From Kallotenue papyrolyticum (lineage in GTDB: Bacteria > Chloroflexota > Chloroflexia > Chloroflexales > Kallotenuaceae): 64,000 bases of DNA. The notes under the pieces were generated by a model. The model saw only the letters and a program-made list of their open reading frames with translations, was not told the DNA's origin and made no database searches. The stretch lies in contig NZ_JAGA01000001.1 of NCBI RefSeq assembly GCF_000526415.1, forward strand, positions 248,001 through 312,000, written 5' to 3'. Numbering within the stretch: the stretch's first letter is position 1; each line of letters opens with the position of its first letter. Below, piece after piece: positions 16,732 through 26,008 of the stretch. A program made the position numbers and the translations under genes.

Positions 16732-18660
16732 ATGATCTCGCTGTCAACCCGCCGCCCTGGCATGCGGCCTCTCTTCGTCGCTCACCAGCGCCGCCGGCTA
16801 CAGCAGCCCTGGTTGCTGCTGCCGGGCACGCTTGGCGCAGGCGTGCTGCTGGGATGGCTACTGCTCACGCTGATCGCGCGTGTGCCGCACGTTCGCTCCT
16901 ACCCGGTCGAGGTGTGGAGCCGGGCGGCCCACGGCATGCACGCGGTTGAGGCGACCGCGCAGCTGCGCTATGCCTATACCAAGGGCCAGGCGCTGATCGC
17001 GATCCCCGAAGTCGGCGTGGGGCGCTATACCATCAGTATCCAGTTGGCCAGCCCAAACGCTGAGCATCCGGTATCAACGCTGATGGCCGTCGATCGATTG
17101 TCGTACCCGCCCGTCGAGGTGGCTCAGCTGCGCGTATATCACCTGCTCGCCGATGCCGATCGCTGGGGCAATCTGCGTCTGACGCTGGCAAGCCCAACGC
17201 AGGTCTTGGCCCCCGATCCGCGGCCGTTGGGCTTGCTCGTCAGCCGTATCACAGTCGCGGCAGTGACGCCCGCGCTTCCACCCCTGGGGCTGGTGAAGGG
17301 GTTGTTTATCGTCACAGGTCTGCTTTGGGTCGCGGTGGCAGCGCAGGAGGTGCGCCCGGGACGGCTAGCTCCATGGATGGTTCTGCTGACGGCTATCGGT
17401 CTGAGCGCAAGCTATCTGCTGACGCGTGGACAGCTCGCCCTCGCGCCGATCTGGCTGCTGCTCAGCCTGGCGCTGGCGGGCGCGTTGCTGCTGAGTCGTT
17501 GCGAGGATCTGTCTCCAGCGCTGACCTGGCGCGGCGTCGTGGTTCTGGTATTGGCCTGGCGGGCACTCCTATGGCTGGTGGCTTGTGTCGGTGTGCGCTA
17601 CGCGCAGGAGGTATATGCGTACGGCGCAGGTAACGCGTATCACCCCGGCCTCCCCAGTAACTCGCAGGCTCCCTGGTGGTGGCAGGCATTCCTAGGGAGC
17701 TGGCTACAGTGGGACAGTGTGCACTATCTCGCGATTGCCGAACATGGCTATACTTTTGCCGGGGTGCGCTGGCCAACGATCGCGTTTTTTCCCCTCTACC
17801 CGCTGTTGATCCGCGCGCTGATGCCACTGCTTGGTGGCAGCGCCGGTCTGGCAGCGCTGGTGGTGTCGCAGGTAGCCTTGCTGGCAGCCATGCTGCTGCT
17901 GTACGATCTGGTACGGCGCGACTTCGGACCGCGCGTGGCGGCGCGGAGTCTCGTATTTCTGCTGGTGTTTCCAACCGCATTCTTTTTTGCAGCCGGCTAT
18001 AGCGAGTCCCTGGCACTACTGCTGCTGGTCGCAATCCTCTGGCTGCTTCAGCGCCAATGCTGGTGGCCGGCAGCCGTGGTTGGCGCCGGCCTGGCACTGA
18101 CGCGCCTTCCGGGCGTGCTGGTGAGCCCTGTGCTGATGCTGGCGTATCTCATCAACCAGAAGCGATCGTGGCGCGCGCTGCTCCAGGCCGGACTGCTCGG
18201 CCTGCTGCCAGTACTTGGCCTTGGCGCGTTTCTGCTGTACCAGTGGCACAGCTTCGGCACGCCCTGGGCCTTCCTGATCGCTCAGCGGCAGTGGGAGAAC
18301 GGCGCTGGTCCGCCCTGGACTATTCCGCTGGAGCTGCTCGTCGCGCTGCGCGGATCGCCCGCCTGGGAGCTGGCAGCCTTCCAGTTGCTGATCTGGGCTG
18401 GGGTGCTGGTGCTGATGGTTCTGGCATGCCGGCGCCTGCCCTGGATCTACAGCCTGAGCGGCGGACTCATGTTGCTACCGCCCTATGTGGCCCAGATGAG
18501 CGACAGTCTGCCTCGACACGTCCTGATTGCCTTTCCGATCACGGTGATGCTTGCATTGGCGACGCAGCCGCTCTGGCTGCGTCGCCTCATCCTCGCCGCC
18601 ATGCTGTTTGTGCTGCTTGGACTCACGTTCTTGTTCGTTGTCGGGTTCTTCCTGGGATAG
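16732..18660 (+). CDS. Polytopic membrane glycosyltransferase, Gpi18/PIG-V-like mannosyltransferase
   Basis: A 642-residue integral membrane protein. One helix lies near residues 25-46, followed by a ~160-residue extracytoplasmic beta-type domain. About nine or ten membrane spans follow from residue 185 on. The signature WDSVHYLAIAEHGY and then FFPLYPLLIR matches the first luminal loop of the PIG-V/Gpi18 family, in which the acidic residue after Trp is catalytic and the donor is a polyprenyl-phosphate mannose. Start ATG 16732 follows AAGGAGGGGA. The LigD-like gene follows after 11 bases, so they probably share a transcript, though no functional link is obvious. Confidence 0.8.
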   Translation: MISLSTRRPGMRPLFVAHQRRRLQQPWLLLPGTLGAGVLLGWLLLTLIARVPHVRSYPVEVWSRAAHGMHAVEATAQLRYAYTKGQALIAIPEVGVGRYTISIQLASPNAEHPVSTLMAVDRLSYPPVEVAQLRVYHLLADADRWGNLRLTLASPTQVLAPDPRPLGLLVSRITVAAVTPALPPLGLVKGLFIVTGLLWVAVAAQEVRPGRLAPWMVLLTAIGLSASYLLTRGQLALAPIWLLLSLALAGALLLSRCEDLSPALTWRGVVVLVLAWRALLWLVACVGVRYAQEVYAYGAGNAYHPGLPSNSQAPWWWQAFLGSWLQWDSVHYLAIAEHGYTFAGVRWPTIAFFPLYPLLIRALMPLLGGSAGLAALVVSQVALLAAMLLLYDLVRRDFGPRVAARSLVFLLVFPTAFFFAAGYSESLALLLLVAILWLLQRQCWWPAAVVGAGLALTRLPGVLVSPVLMLAYLINQKRSWRALLQAGLLGLLPVLGLGAFLLYQWHSFGTPWAFLIAQRQWENGAGPPWTIPLELLVALRGSPAWELAAFQLLIWAGVLVLMVLACRRLPWIYSLSGGLMLLPPYVAQMSDSLPRHVLIAFPITVMLALATQPLWLRRLILAAMLFVLLGLTFLFVVGFFLG

Positions 18661-18671
18661 GGGGTGGCTTG

Positions 18672-19580
18672 ATGCAAAAGCGCGCTGTCTGGCATCTGGA
18701 TGGCCGGGAGCTGCATGTGACCAACCTTGATAAACACTTCTGGCCAAACGAAGCGATCACCAAAGGGGAATTGCTGCGCTACTATCGCCAGCTGGCGGCG
18801 ACGATCCTTCCTTATTTGCGCGATCGCCCCCTGGTTATGCGTGTCTGGCCGGATGGCATTACCGGCAGACACTTCTACCGCTGGCGGCTGCCGCCCTATG
18901 CGCCATCCTGGATCGAACGCTATCGCTACCAACCGCAAAGCACCAGCCGGCCCGCTGAAATGGCGGTGATCAACGACGCGGCCACCCTGATCTGGGTTGT
19001 CAATCAGGGCGTGATCGAACTGCATCCCTGGCTGACAACCCGCCAACAACCCCGCCAGCCACGCTGGTTGTGCTTCGATCTCGATCCCGCCGCTGAGATG
19101 TCTTTTGAGCAGCTTCTGCAGGTAGCCAGCCGGATCGGTGAGAACCTACAGGCCCTGGGCCTACAAAGCTTTCCCAAGACGAGCGGCGGCGACGGACTAC
19201 ATATCATCGTTCCACTGACGCCGGAATACACCTTCGAGCAGGTGCGCGCCTGGCTTGAGGTCTTCATTACCCTCTTCGAGCGCCGGCATCCCGGCATGAT
19301 CACCAGCGACAAGCGGCTCGCAGCGCGCGGCGGGCGGGTCTTGATCGACTACGCGCAGAACGCGGTCGGTAAGAGCCTGGTGGCACCCTACAGCGTCCGC
19401 GCGCGCCCAGGCGCGCCGGTCAGCACGCCGTTGAGTTGGGCAGAGGTTGATGGTGGGCAGGTCCGCCCTGCTGATTTCACGCTCCGCAGCCTGCCCGACC
19501 GCCTGCAGCGCCTTGGCGATCTGTTTGCCGACACGCTCCGCTGCCAGCAGCAGCTACCGAACCTAGCCAAGGAGGGCTGA
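18672..19580 (+). CDS. Stand-alone LigD-type polymerase/primase domain protein
   Basis: A 302-residue protein matching the polymerase domain of bacterial NHEJ ligase D. Seen: LHVTNLDKHFWPNEAITKGEL at the start, GRHFYRWRLP, the metal-binding CFDLDP (about residues 135-140), SGGDGLHIIVPL (nucleotide binding) and a third acidic motif near RGGRVLIDYAQNAVGKSLVAPYSVR. This domain adds ribo- or deoxynucleotides at double-strand break ends. There is no ligase or nuclease domain and no Ku gene nearby, so partners must be encoded elsewhere. Start ATG 18672 is 11 bases after the preceding stop. Confidence 0.88.
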   Translation: MQKRAVWHLDGRELHVTNLDKHFWPNEAITKGELLRYYRQLAATILPYLRDRPLVMRVWPDGITGRHFYRWRLPPYAPSWIERYRYQPQSTSRPAEMAVINDAATLIWVVNQGVIELHPWLTTRQQPRQPRWLCFDLDPAAEMSFEQLLQVASRIGENLQALGLQSFPKTSGGDGLHIIVPLTPEYTFEQVRAWLEVFITLFERRHPGMITSDKRLAARGGRVLIDYAQNAVGKSLVAPYSVRARPGAPVSTPLSWAEVDGGQVRPADFTLRSLPDRLQRLGDLFADTLRCQQQLPNLAKEG

Positions 19581-19692
19581 AGCGAGCGCTCCCGACAAAC
19601 GGCCGATCGCTGCGGATGAATTGTGGTTGATTATTCGGAACCTTGAATGGACCAAGCTGCTGCCCTGCCACCCGATCGTGGCCGTGCGCCGT

Positions 19693-20838
19693 CTATAGCT
19701 CGTCGTCCTGCTCATCGTGCACGCGTCGCGCGGCATGGCGGCGTGATGGTGGAGAATCAAAGTCAGTCGCCGGTCTGGGTGCGAAGGTTTCAACGATCTC
19801 CAGCACACGCTCGTCACCCAGGCGGGCGTAGTACTGTTCCGTGACTACCGCCGAGCTATGGCCGAGGATCGCTGTGAGGTCCTTGTAGTCGGCGCCCTCG
19901 TCGAGCATGGCCTGGGCCAGGAAGTGGCGTAGGCTGTGCGGCGAGACACGAAGCAGCGCCTTGACCTCGTGCTCTGGCGCCCCTTCGGCCTGGCGCTGCG
20001 CCGCTAATGCCTCGGCAGCCTCCTTGACAATCTTCCAGGCCGACACATCCGACAGGCGCGCGCCCCGCCCCCGCGGACCGTGCGAGATGAACAGCGCTGG
20101 CGCAGCGGGAAACCAGGCGCTGCGCGCCTGCAGGTACGCTGCCAGCCAGGCGCGCGCCGGGGCGTTGAGGTACACGGCACGCCGCTTGCGGCCTTTACCC
20201 GTCAACCGTACCGCATCCACGATCACGCCTTGGCGCTGAACCTGTGCCACATCGAGCTGCAGCACCTCGTTGATCCGCGCGCCGGTGGAGAACAGCACAC
20301 CGATCAGGGCTCGGTTGCGTAGCAGGTTGAGGTAGTGCCGCCCAATCGCCGCGGGATCGCGCGGGGTTGGCGGCGTGGCGCGGGTGGTCAGAAAGCGGCG
20401 CAGCTCGGCATCGTAGTAGGCGGGCAGGCGTTGCAGATTGGGCACGCGCGGCGCCACTGGGGGGGTGGGCCGCGGCAGGCGCTGCGTCAGCACGGCGCGC
20501 ACGCCCGCGGCGGTCAGCAGCCGCCCGCGCTGATTGGGAATGCCAGCCAGTTCGCCGCTGTTGATCAGCGCGTCGAGCCAACGCGTCAACACACCAACAT
20601 GGTGGTGCAGCGTTCGATCGTCGAGCCGACGTGCCGCCAGGTGCTCGACATAGGCACGCAGCAGGGGAGTGGTGAGCTGATCTAGTCGCTGCACCTGAGG
20701 CTGCGTGCTGACCAGCCAGCGCTGCCAGGAGCGCAGCGTGTAGGTGTAGGATGCCACCGTTTCAGGGCTGCGCGTCTCGGCCAGGTCAGCTAGCCACTGC
20801 GCGATAGCTGCGGCGATGGCGAGCGAAGTCGATGCCAC
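19693..20838 (-). CDS. Tyrosine recombinase (Xer/Cre-type integrase)
   Basis: A 381-residue recombinase. The N-terminal SAM-like core-binding domain (about residues 8-95) contains SPETVASYTYTLRSWQRWL. The catalytic domain carries Arg188 (TGARINEVLQLD), Lys215 (TGKGRKRR), His301-Arg304 (PHSLRHFLAQAML), His327 (LGHSS) and the nucleophile Tyr336 (TEQYYARL), so it is complete. The order and LGHSS motif are Xer-like. Its C-terminal tail of about 40 residues is charged and longer than in XerC/D. GTG 20838 is the start: AGGAGG lies six bases upstream, and the frame's first 14 residues cover the promoter. A perfect 13-8-13 bp inverted repeat lies 50 bp upstream. No integrated element ends or cargo genes are visible. 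Confidence 0.9.
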   Translation of the reverse strand: MASTSLAIAAAIAQWLADLAETRSPETVASYTYTLRSWQRWLVSTQPQVQRLDQLTTPLLRAYVEHLAARRLDDRTLHHHVGVLTRWLDALINSGELAGIPNQRGRLLTAAGVRAVLTQRLPRPTPPVAPRVPNLQRLPAYYDAELRRFLTTRATPPTPRDPAAIGRHYLNLLRNRALIGVLFSTGARINEVLQLDVAQVQRQGVIVDAVRLTGKGRKRRAVYLNAPARAWLAAYLQARSAWFPAAPALFISHGPRGRGARLSDVSAWKIVKEAAEALAAQRQAEGAPEHEVKALLRVSPHSLRHFLAQAMLDEGADYKDLTAILGHSSAVVTEQYYARLGDERVLEIVETFAPRPATDFDSPPSRRHAARRVHDEQDDEL

Positions 20839-20868
20839 ACGGTACCTCCTGCACGTCAGGCTGTCTTC

Positions 20869-20874
20869 AGCATA
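20869..20874 (-). promoter_or_regulatory. -10 element of the recombinase promoter
   Basis: TATGCT on the minus strand. The matching -35 region (TTAATT, poor consensus, 16 bases further) falls inside the right-hand outer part of the inverted repeat at 20888-20921, so protein bound there would affect this promoter. Confidence 0.45.
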
Positions 20875-20887
20875 CCACACATAGGCG

Positions 20888-20921
20888 AATAATTAACGTA
20901 GCAGAACATACGTTAATTATT
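20888..20921. other. Putative recombinase target: perfect 13-8-13 bp inverted repeat (lox/dif-like)
   Basis: AATAATTAACGTA (20888-20900), spacer GCAGAACA (20901-20908), TACGTTAATTATT (20909-20921). The arms are perfect complements and the spacer is asymmetric, which gives the site a direction. Architecture equals loxP (13-8-13, 34 bp). Each arm shares GTTAA and 8 of 11 aligned positions with the E. coli XerD half-site of dif. The stretch is AT-rich in a GC-rich genome and lies 50 bp from the recombinase start. The stem is AT-rich and has no T-run, unlike a terminator. Confidence 0.65.
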
Positions 20922-20948
20922 TCTCGATAGCCTGGTGCAGCCCTCTCT

Positions 20949-22154
20949 TCACACCGCTGCCGCCGGGGGCGGGCGACGCACGCTCCAGAGCAGCGGCACG
21001 GCGGCAAGCTGGAGACCGGTCGCCACGACAACCAGCGCAGTCAGCGATCGGTCGTAGAGCAGGCCGATGGTGAGCGAACCCAGGAACCAGCACACGCCGT
21101 AGGCGGCATTGAACACGCCATAGGCGGTACCCCGCCGCTGAGCCGGCACCATGCCGGCCAACGCCGCGCGCATGATCGATTCCTGCGCGCCCAGCGCTAC
21201 GCCCCACAGCGCCACGCCAAGCGTCGCGAGCCAGAACCCGCCCAGAAACACCAGTCCAGGCACCAGCGCCGCCACCAGCGTGGCGGCCAGCAGCACCGCC
21301 AGTCCCAGACGATCGAAGAGTCGGCCAAAGATCAGCGCAGCCAGCGCATCCGTGCCCATGGCCATGGCGTACAGCAGCGGGATCAAGCGTGCCGGTGCCA
21401 GCGCGACGCGTTCAAGGTGATAGGCGATCAGCGGAAAGTCGGCAAAGCCGGCGGCAAGCAATGCGACGGCAGCCAGGTAGAGCCAAAAGCGGCGCTCCAA
21501 GCCTTCTGTCCTCAGCGGCGGAGTGGTGGGCGCTCGATCCTGCGGTTGCGGATACAGCAGCCGGGCGATCAGCAATGCCAGCAGCGCCAGCAGCGCGGGT
21601 AGTGCCAGCACCGCAAAGCCGAGCCGATACTCCGCCTGCCGAGCGAGCACTGCCGCCACCAGCAGTGGGCCAAGCAGCGCGCCGATTTGATCCAGCGCTT
21701 CGTGCAGCCCGAAGCCCCAACCGTGACCGAGCTTCTGGGTTGCCTGGGCCAGCAGCGCGTCACGCGCCGGCGTGCGGATCGCCTTGCCGATGCGTTCGGC
21801 GACGATCAGCAGCGCAGCGAGCGGCCAGGAGCCGGCCAGCGCCAGCAGCGGCACCGCCACCAGATTGACCACATAGCCAAGGATGGTGATCGGCCAGTAC
21901 TGCCGGGTGCGATCGCTGACATAGCCCGACACCAGCCGTAGCCCATAGCCGAGCAGCTCGCCCAGGCCGGCCACCAGCCCAACCAGCGCCGCGCTCGCGC
22001 CCAACGTCGCCAGGTAGGGACCGGTGATGCTGCGCGCCCCCTCGTATGTGACATCGGACAGCAGACTGACGACGCCCAGCATGACGACAAACAGCAGGGC
22101 CGCGCGGACGCTGCGCTGCAGTGGACGCAGCGCGCTTTCGGGAGGCCGATCCAT
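20949..22154 (-). CDS. MFS transporter
   Basis: A 401-residue permease with about twelve hydrophobic spans. The loop 2-3 signature resembles the family's G-x-x-x-D-R-x-x-R motif (GYVSDRTRQYWP, about residues 75-86) and is echoed in the second half by FGRLFDRLGLAV. TPARDALLAQATQKLGHGWGF is seen in uncharacterised MFS proteins. The substrate is unknown. Start ATG 22154 is preferred because AAAGGA lies about eight bases upstream; a TTG at 22178 would extend it. It lies 39 bases after aceK on the same strand and 110 bases before the recombinase. Confidence 0.88.
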   Translation of the reverse strand: MDRPPESALRPLQRSVRAALLFVVMLGVVSLLSDVTYEGARSITGPYLATLGASAALVGLVAGLGELLGYGLRLVSGYVSDRTRQYWPITILGYVVNLVAVPLLALAGSWPLAALLIVAERIGKAIRTPARDALLAQATQKLGHGWGFGLHEALDQIGALLGPLLVAAVLARQAEYRLGFAVLALPALLALLALLIARLLYPQPQDRAPTTPPLRTEGLERRFWLYLAAVALLAAGFADFPLIAYHLERVALAPARLIPLLYAMAMGTDALAALIFGRLFDRLGLAVLLAATLVAALVPGLVFLGGFWLATLGVALWGVALGAQESIMRAALAGMVPAQRRGTAYGVFNAAYGVCWFLGSLTIGLLYDRSLTALVVVATGLQLAAVPLLWSVRRPPPAAAV

Positions 22155-22193
22155 CGCTGGTATCCTTTCCGATTGCAAGTCGTACCATGCAGT

Positions 22194-23924
22194 CTAGGGC
22201 TGCCGCAACCGTCGGCACTCGTCGTAGGGAAAAATATCGGGCAGCTCACCGGCAGCGCAGCGCTGCTGCATCGTCTGCCAGAAATCCACGGTGAACAGAT
22301 CGGCGTGGTGAGCGTGGAACAGACTGCGGTAGGGCTCGCGCAGGCCCAGAAACAGCTGCAGCTCGGCGGGAAACACATCGCCCTCGCCTACGGCAAACCA
22401 GGGCTCGCCGGCCAGCGCCTCCTCGTCATCGCGGGGCAAGGGCAGCTCGCGAAAGCGGCAGTCGGTCAGCAGGCACAGCTCATCGTAGTCGTAGAACACC
22501 ACACGACCATGGCGCGTCACGCCGAAGTTCTTGAGCAGGATGTCACCCGGAAAGATGTTGGCCGCCGCCAGATCCTTGAGGCAGCGGCCGTAGTCGATCA
22601 CCACGCGCCGTGCTGCCTGTTCGTCCGCTTCCTGTACAAAGAGGTTCAGCGGCGTCACGCGGCGCTCGGTGTAGAGATGGCGGATGTGGACCTGTTCCCC
22701 GATCAGGTGCACGCTCTGCGCCGCCCCGGTCAACAGTTCCTCGAGCAGCGCGGGGTGAAAGCGCCGTCGGTCAAAGGTCAGGTGCTCAAACTCCTGGGCA
22801 TCGACCAGCCGTCCGGCGCGATCGTGGTGAAACACGAGCTGATAGCGCGCCATCACCTGCTGGCGCGTGGTGGTCTTGGGCTCGGCGAAGCGATCGCGGA
22901 TCACTTTGAACACCACATCGTAGGACGGCATGGTGAAGACGATCATCACCATGCCGCGCTCACCGCGCGCGATCTCGAAGCAGTCGTCGCCAGCGTGCAG
23001 GTGACGCAACAGATCGGCATAGAACTCGGTCTTGCCGTGTTTGTGATAGCCCAGCGCGGTGTACAGCTCGGCGATGGGCTTACGCGGCATGATCGTGCGC
23101 AGGAATGCTACCAGCTCACGTGGGCGATCAACATCGACATGGAAGTAGGAGCGCGTGAAGCTGAAGACGATGCTGGCCTCATCCTCGCTCAACAGCACGG
23201 CATCAACCTGAATGCCCGCGGCATCATGCAGCAGCGGCAACACCAACGGCAGGCACTCGGCGCCGCGACAGACGCGACCGATCAGATACGCGCCCTTGTT
23301 ACGGAAGAAAACCGGCCGCAGCAGCTCAACCGCACTGATGGCGAGATCACCCCAGCGCGTCTGGACGGCTGCCGTGACCGCTGCGGCGACGCGTTGGGCA
23401 TCGCCGGGCAGATCGGCATAGGGCACGCTCCAGGGTACATCCGCCAGGAGGCGCAGCATCAGCGGCGCATCGGGCGCCGTTGCATGGTACCGGCGCGCTA
23501 CCGTCGTGTCGGCGGGCAGCACTGGCGACGGGGCAGCGACGCGCACGAACTCCAGGGCGGCATCCACACCCACCGTAGCGAACACCCGCCGGGTGAGCGA
23601 ATTGAAGAACGTTTCGGCCAGCTCACTGTCGGGCCGTGCCGCGATCAGCGCGGCGTAGTGCGCGCGCAACGATTGCCACAGCGCGCGGTCGGTGAAGCGC
23701 GTAGCCAACAGCCGCCGCAGCACGACCAGCAGCCGATCCAGATGCGCGCGGTAGCTATCCAGCCGCGCCACGGCATCGTCCTGGAGGCCATGCCAGTCGC
23801 AGCGCTCGAAGCGCCCTCGCGCGCGGCGCGTGATGGCACGGAAATCAGCCTGATAGGCTTCGTAGGCTGCGGCGATGGCGGTGGCCGCCTGCCGCGCCAG
23901 CAACTCCTCATCCATGGAAGGCAT
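22194..23924 (-). CDS. aceK: Isocitrate dehydrogenase kinase/phosphatase
   Basis: A 576-residue protein, almost exactly the length of E. coli AceK. It phosphorylates and dephosphorylates isocitrate dehydrogenase, setting the split between the TCA cycle and the glyoxylate bypass. Seen: ETFFNSLTRRVFATVGVD, MPRKPIAELYTALGYHKHGKTEFY, VFTMPSYDVVFKVIRDRF (with the kinase Lys), NIFPGDILLKNFGVTRHG, VVFYDYDELC (catalytic metal site) and DVFPAELQLFLGL. Start ATG 23924; ATG 23915 is nearby. No isocitrate lyase or malate synthase lies in the window. It appears to lead a leftward unit with the MFS gene. Confidence 0.93.
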   Translation of the reverse strand: MPSMDEELLARQAATAIAAAYEAYQADFRAITRRARGRFERCDWHGLQDDAVARLDSYRAHLDRLLVVLRRLLATRFTDRALWQSLRAHYAALIAARPDSELAETFFNSLTRRVFATVGVDAALEFVRVAAPSPVLPADTTVARRYHATAPDAPLMLRLLADVPWSVPYADLPGDAQRVAAAVTAAVQTRWGDLAISAVELLRPVFFRNKGAYLIGRVCRGAECLPLVLPLLHDAAGIQVDAVLLSEDEASIVFSFTRSYFHVDVDRPRELVAFLRTIMPRKPIAELYTALGYHKHGKTEFYADLLRHLHAGDDCFEIARGERGMVMIVFTMPSYDVVFKVIRDRFAEPKTTTRQQVMARYQLVFHHDRAGRLVDAQEFEHLTFDRRRFHPALLEELLTGAAQSVHLIGEQVHIRHLYTERRVTPLNLFVQEADEQAARRVVIDYGRCLKDLAAANIFPGDILLKNFGVTRHGRVVFYDYDELCLLTDCRFRELPLPRDDEEALAGEPWFAVGEGDVFPAELQLFLGLREPYRSLFHAHHADLFTVDFWQTMQQRCAAGELPDIFPYDECRRLRQP

Positions 23925-24011
23925 GGCTCGCCTGTGTTGGCATAGCTTCAGCACGTATCCTTGCCGGGCTATTGTACACTGGCATGCAGCGTTCAGTCGT
24001 GGAGGAAGACG

Positions 24012-25151
24012 GTGAATTGGCAATCCTACCGTGCGCTCTTTCCGATCAGCAGCACGCATGCCTTTCTGAACCATGCCTCGATCTCGCCGCTCAACGCGCG
24101 CGTCGCCGAGGCGATCCAGGGCTGGCTGACGCGCTTGCAGCAGGCGCCCTTCGATGAGCTGCATGGCGATCTGGAGCGGCTGATGAGCGAATGGCGGCAG
24201 CGCGCCGCCCGGCTGATCAATGCCGCGCAGCCCGCCGAGATCGTGCCCATGCCCGACACTGCCACCGGCATCAATACCGCCGCCAACAGTCTGCCGCTGC
24301 GTCCCGGCGACAACGTGCTAGTGCTGGAGGGCGACTACCCGGCCAACATCTATCCCTGGCTCAATCTGGCGCCGCGCGGCATTCTGGTCAAGTGGGTGCC
24401 GCAGCATGCCGGCGGGCTAGACCTGGAGCGCCTGGTGGCGCGCATCGACCGCCGCACGCGGGTGATCGCGCTCAGCACGGTGATGTTCGCGACCGGCTTC
24501 CGCAACGACCTGGCTGCCGTGGGCGCGCTCTGCCGCGAGCGCGGCATCTTCTTCGTGGTGGACGCGATCCAGTCGTTGGGTGCCCTGCCGCTCGATGTGC
24601 AGGCCTGCGGCATCGATATGTTGGCCGCCGGCGGGCAGAAATGGCTGTTGAGCACGCCCGGCTCCGGTCTGTTCTACTGCCGCCAGGAGCTGATCGACGA
24701 GCTCCAGCTCGGCGCGTATGTCGGCGCGGCCAGCGTGGTCGATCCCTTCAACTTTCTGGACTACAACTTCACGCTGCAGCCCAGCGCCGATCGCTTTGTG
24801 CTGGGCACACCCAACCTGCTGAACATCGTCGCGCTGCACGCGGCGCTGGGCCTGCTGCTGGAGATCGGCATAAGCGCGATTGCCGAACGCATTCTGGCGC
24901 TGACCGATCACTTGATCGCCGCACTGGAGGAGCATGGCATCGCGGTACGCTCCAACCGCGAGCCGGCGCACCGCAGCGGCATCGTGATCGCCGCGGTGGC
25001 GCAACCGGAAGCTACCGCCGCACGCCTGTTGGCCGAGGGCATTGTCGTCTCGGCGCGCGGCGGTGGCCTACGCATCGCACCGCACTTCTACAACACGGCC
25101 CAGGATCTCGATCGGCTGGTTGCTGCGTTGGTCGGCGCGCGCTCAGCCTGA
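24012..25151 (+). CDS. Class V aminotransferase (PLP enzyme, cysteine desulfurase/epimerase-like)
   Basis: A 379-residue fold-type I PLP enzyme. The N-terminus [15 protein letters not shown] is typical of the isopenicillin-N-epimerase-like branch. [14 protein letters not shown] contacts the cofactor phosphate. [14 protein letters not shown] holds the PLP-binding Asp. [16 protein letters not shown] holds the Schiff-base Lys. It may act as a cysteine lyase/desulfurase, selenocysteine lyase or amino-acid epimerase; sequence alone does not decide. Start GTG 24012 is preceded by GGAGGAAG. Its last bases overlap the end of the convergent phosphoenolpyruvate-hydrolase-like gene. Confidence 0.85.
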   Translation: MNWQSYRALFPISSTHAFLNHASISPLNARVAEAIQGWLTRLQQAPFDELHGDLERLMSEWRQRAARLINAAQPAEIVPMPDTATGINTAANSLPLRPGDNVLVLEGDYPANIYPWLNLAPRGILVKWVPQHAGGLDLERLVARIDRRTRVIALSTVMFATGFRNDLAAVGALCRERGIFFVVDAIQSLGALPLDVQACGIDMLAAGGQKWLLSTPGSGLFYCRQELIDELQLGAYVGAASVVDPFNFLDYNFTLQPSADRFVLGTPNLLNIVALHAALGLLLEIGISAIAERILALTDHLIAALEEHGIAVRSNREPAHRSGIVIAAVAQPEATAARLLAEGIVVSARGGGLRIAPHFYNTAQDLDRLVAALVGARSA

Positions 25152-25997
25152 CGTAGCGGAGTCCGAGCGCAGACGCAGCTCTTTGAAGGCGCGCGCCTGG
25201 CGCTCGATCGCCGGCTCGACCGCCAGCCGCTCAATGCTCGACGCGCCAAAGAAACCGGCGATGCCTTCGGTGTGGTCGAAGATATACTGCGCATCCTCCG
25301 GCGTGGCGATCGGACCACCGTGGCAGAGCACCAGAATGTCGGGTCGCACCTCCGCCGCGGCATCGCGCATCGCCTGAACGCGGCGCGCAGCCTCCTCCAG
25401 CGTGACGGCGGTCCGCGCTCCAATCGAGCCGCTCGTGGTCAGCCCAAGGTGCGGCACCAACACATCGGCGCCGGCTTCGGCCATGGCGCGCGCCTGGTCG
25501 GGATCGAACACATAGGGACAGGTGAGCAGGCCAAGGCGGTGGGCTTCGCCGATCATAGTGATCTCCAGCTCGAAGCCCATGCCCGTCTCCTCGAGGTTGG
25601 CACGAAAGACCCCGTCGAACAGCCCGACGGTGGGAAAGTTCTGGACGCCGTCGAAGCCCAGCGACTGGAGGTGACGCAGAAAGACCGGCATCAGGCGGAA
25701 CGGGTCGGTACCACACACGCCGGCCAGTACCGGCGTGTCGCGCACCACCGGCAGCACCTCATGGGCCATCTCTACCACGATCGCATTCGCATCGCCGTAG
25801 GGCAACAGGCCAGCCAGCGATCCCCGTCCGGCCATGCGGTAGCGTCCGCTGTTGTAGATGATAATCAGGTCAACACCGCCACGCTCGGCAAACTTGGCCG
25901 AAATACCGGTGCCGGCGCCGGCGCCGATGATCGGACGTCCGGCAGCCACCGTGGATCGTAAGCGCCGTAACGCTTCTTCGCGAGTCAGAAACGGCAT
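25143..25997 (-). CDS. Phosphoenolpyruvate-hydrolase-like TIM-barrel protein
   Basis: A 284-residue protein. I recognise the family from [75 protein letters not shown] and [13 protein letters not shown]. Such proteins are annotated as PEP hydrolase-like; in plants and fungi the domain is fused to the UPF0261/Tm-1 domain. Here it follows a UPF0261 gene with an 11-base gap, the same pairing as separate genes. The actual reaction is not established; a C-C or C-O bond lyase on a keto acid is plausible. Start ATG 25997 follows AGGAGGA. Confidence 0.85.
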   Translation of the reverse strand: MPFLTREEALRRLRSTVAAGRPIIGAGAGTGISAKFAERGGVDLIIIYNSGRYRMAGRGSLAGLLPYGDANAIVVEMAHEVLPVVRDTPVLAGVCGTDPFRLMPVFLRHLQSLGFDGVQNFPTVGLFDGVFRANLEETGMGFELEITMIGEAHRLGLLTCPYVFDPDQARAMAEAGADVLVPHLGLTTSGSIGARTAVTLEEAARRVQAMRDAAAEVRPDILVLCHGGPIATPEDAQYIFDHTEGIAGFFGASSIERLAVEPAIERQARAFKELRLRSDSATSG

Positions 25998-26008
25998 AGC
26001 CCATCCTC

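Noticed and set aside
20888-20921. Inverted repeat as a transcription terminator for the MFS gene
   Set aside because: The stem is almost wholly A/T, and no T-run follows in either direction; all other hairpins in this genome have GC-rich stems.
19693-22154. An integrative element spanning the recombinase and MFS genes
   Set aside because: No direct-repeat ends, tRNA target, excisionase, phage or conjugation genes, or shift in base composition were visible.
22173-23945. 590-codon plus-strand reading frame opposite aceK
   Set aside because: A shadow of the GC-rich aceK codons; aceK has full-length family motifs, the plus frame has none.
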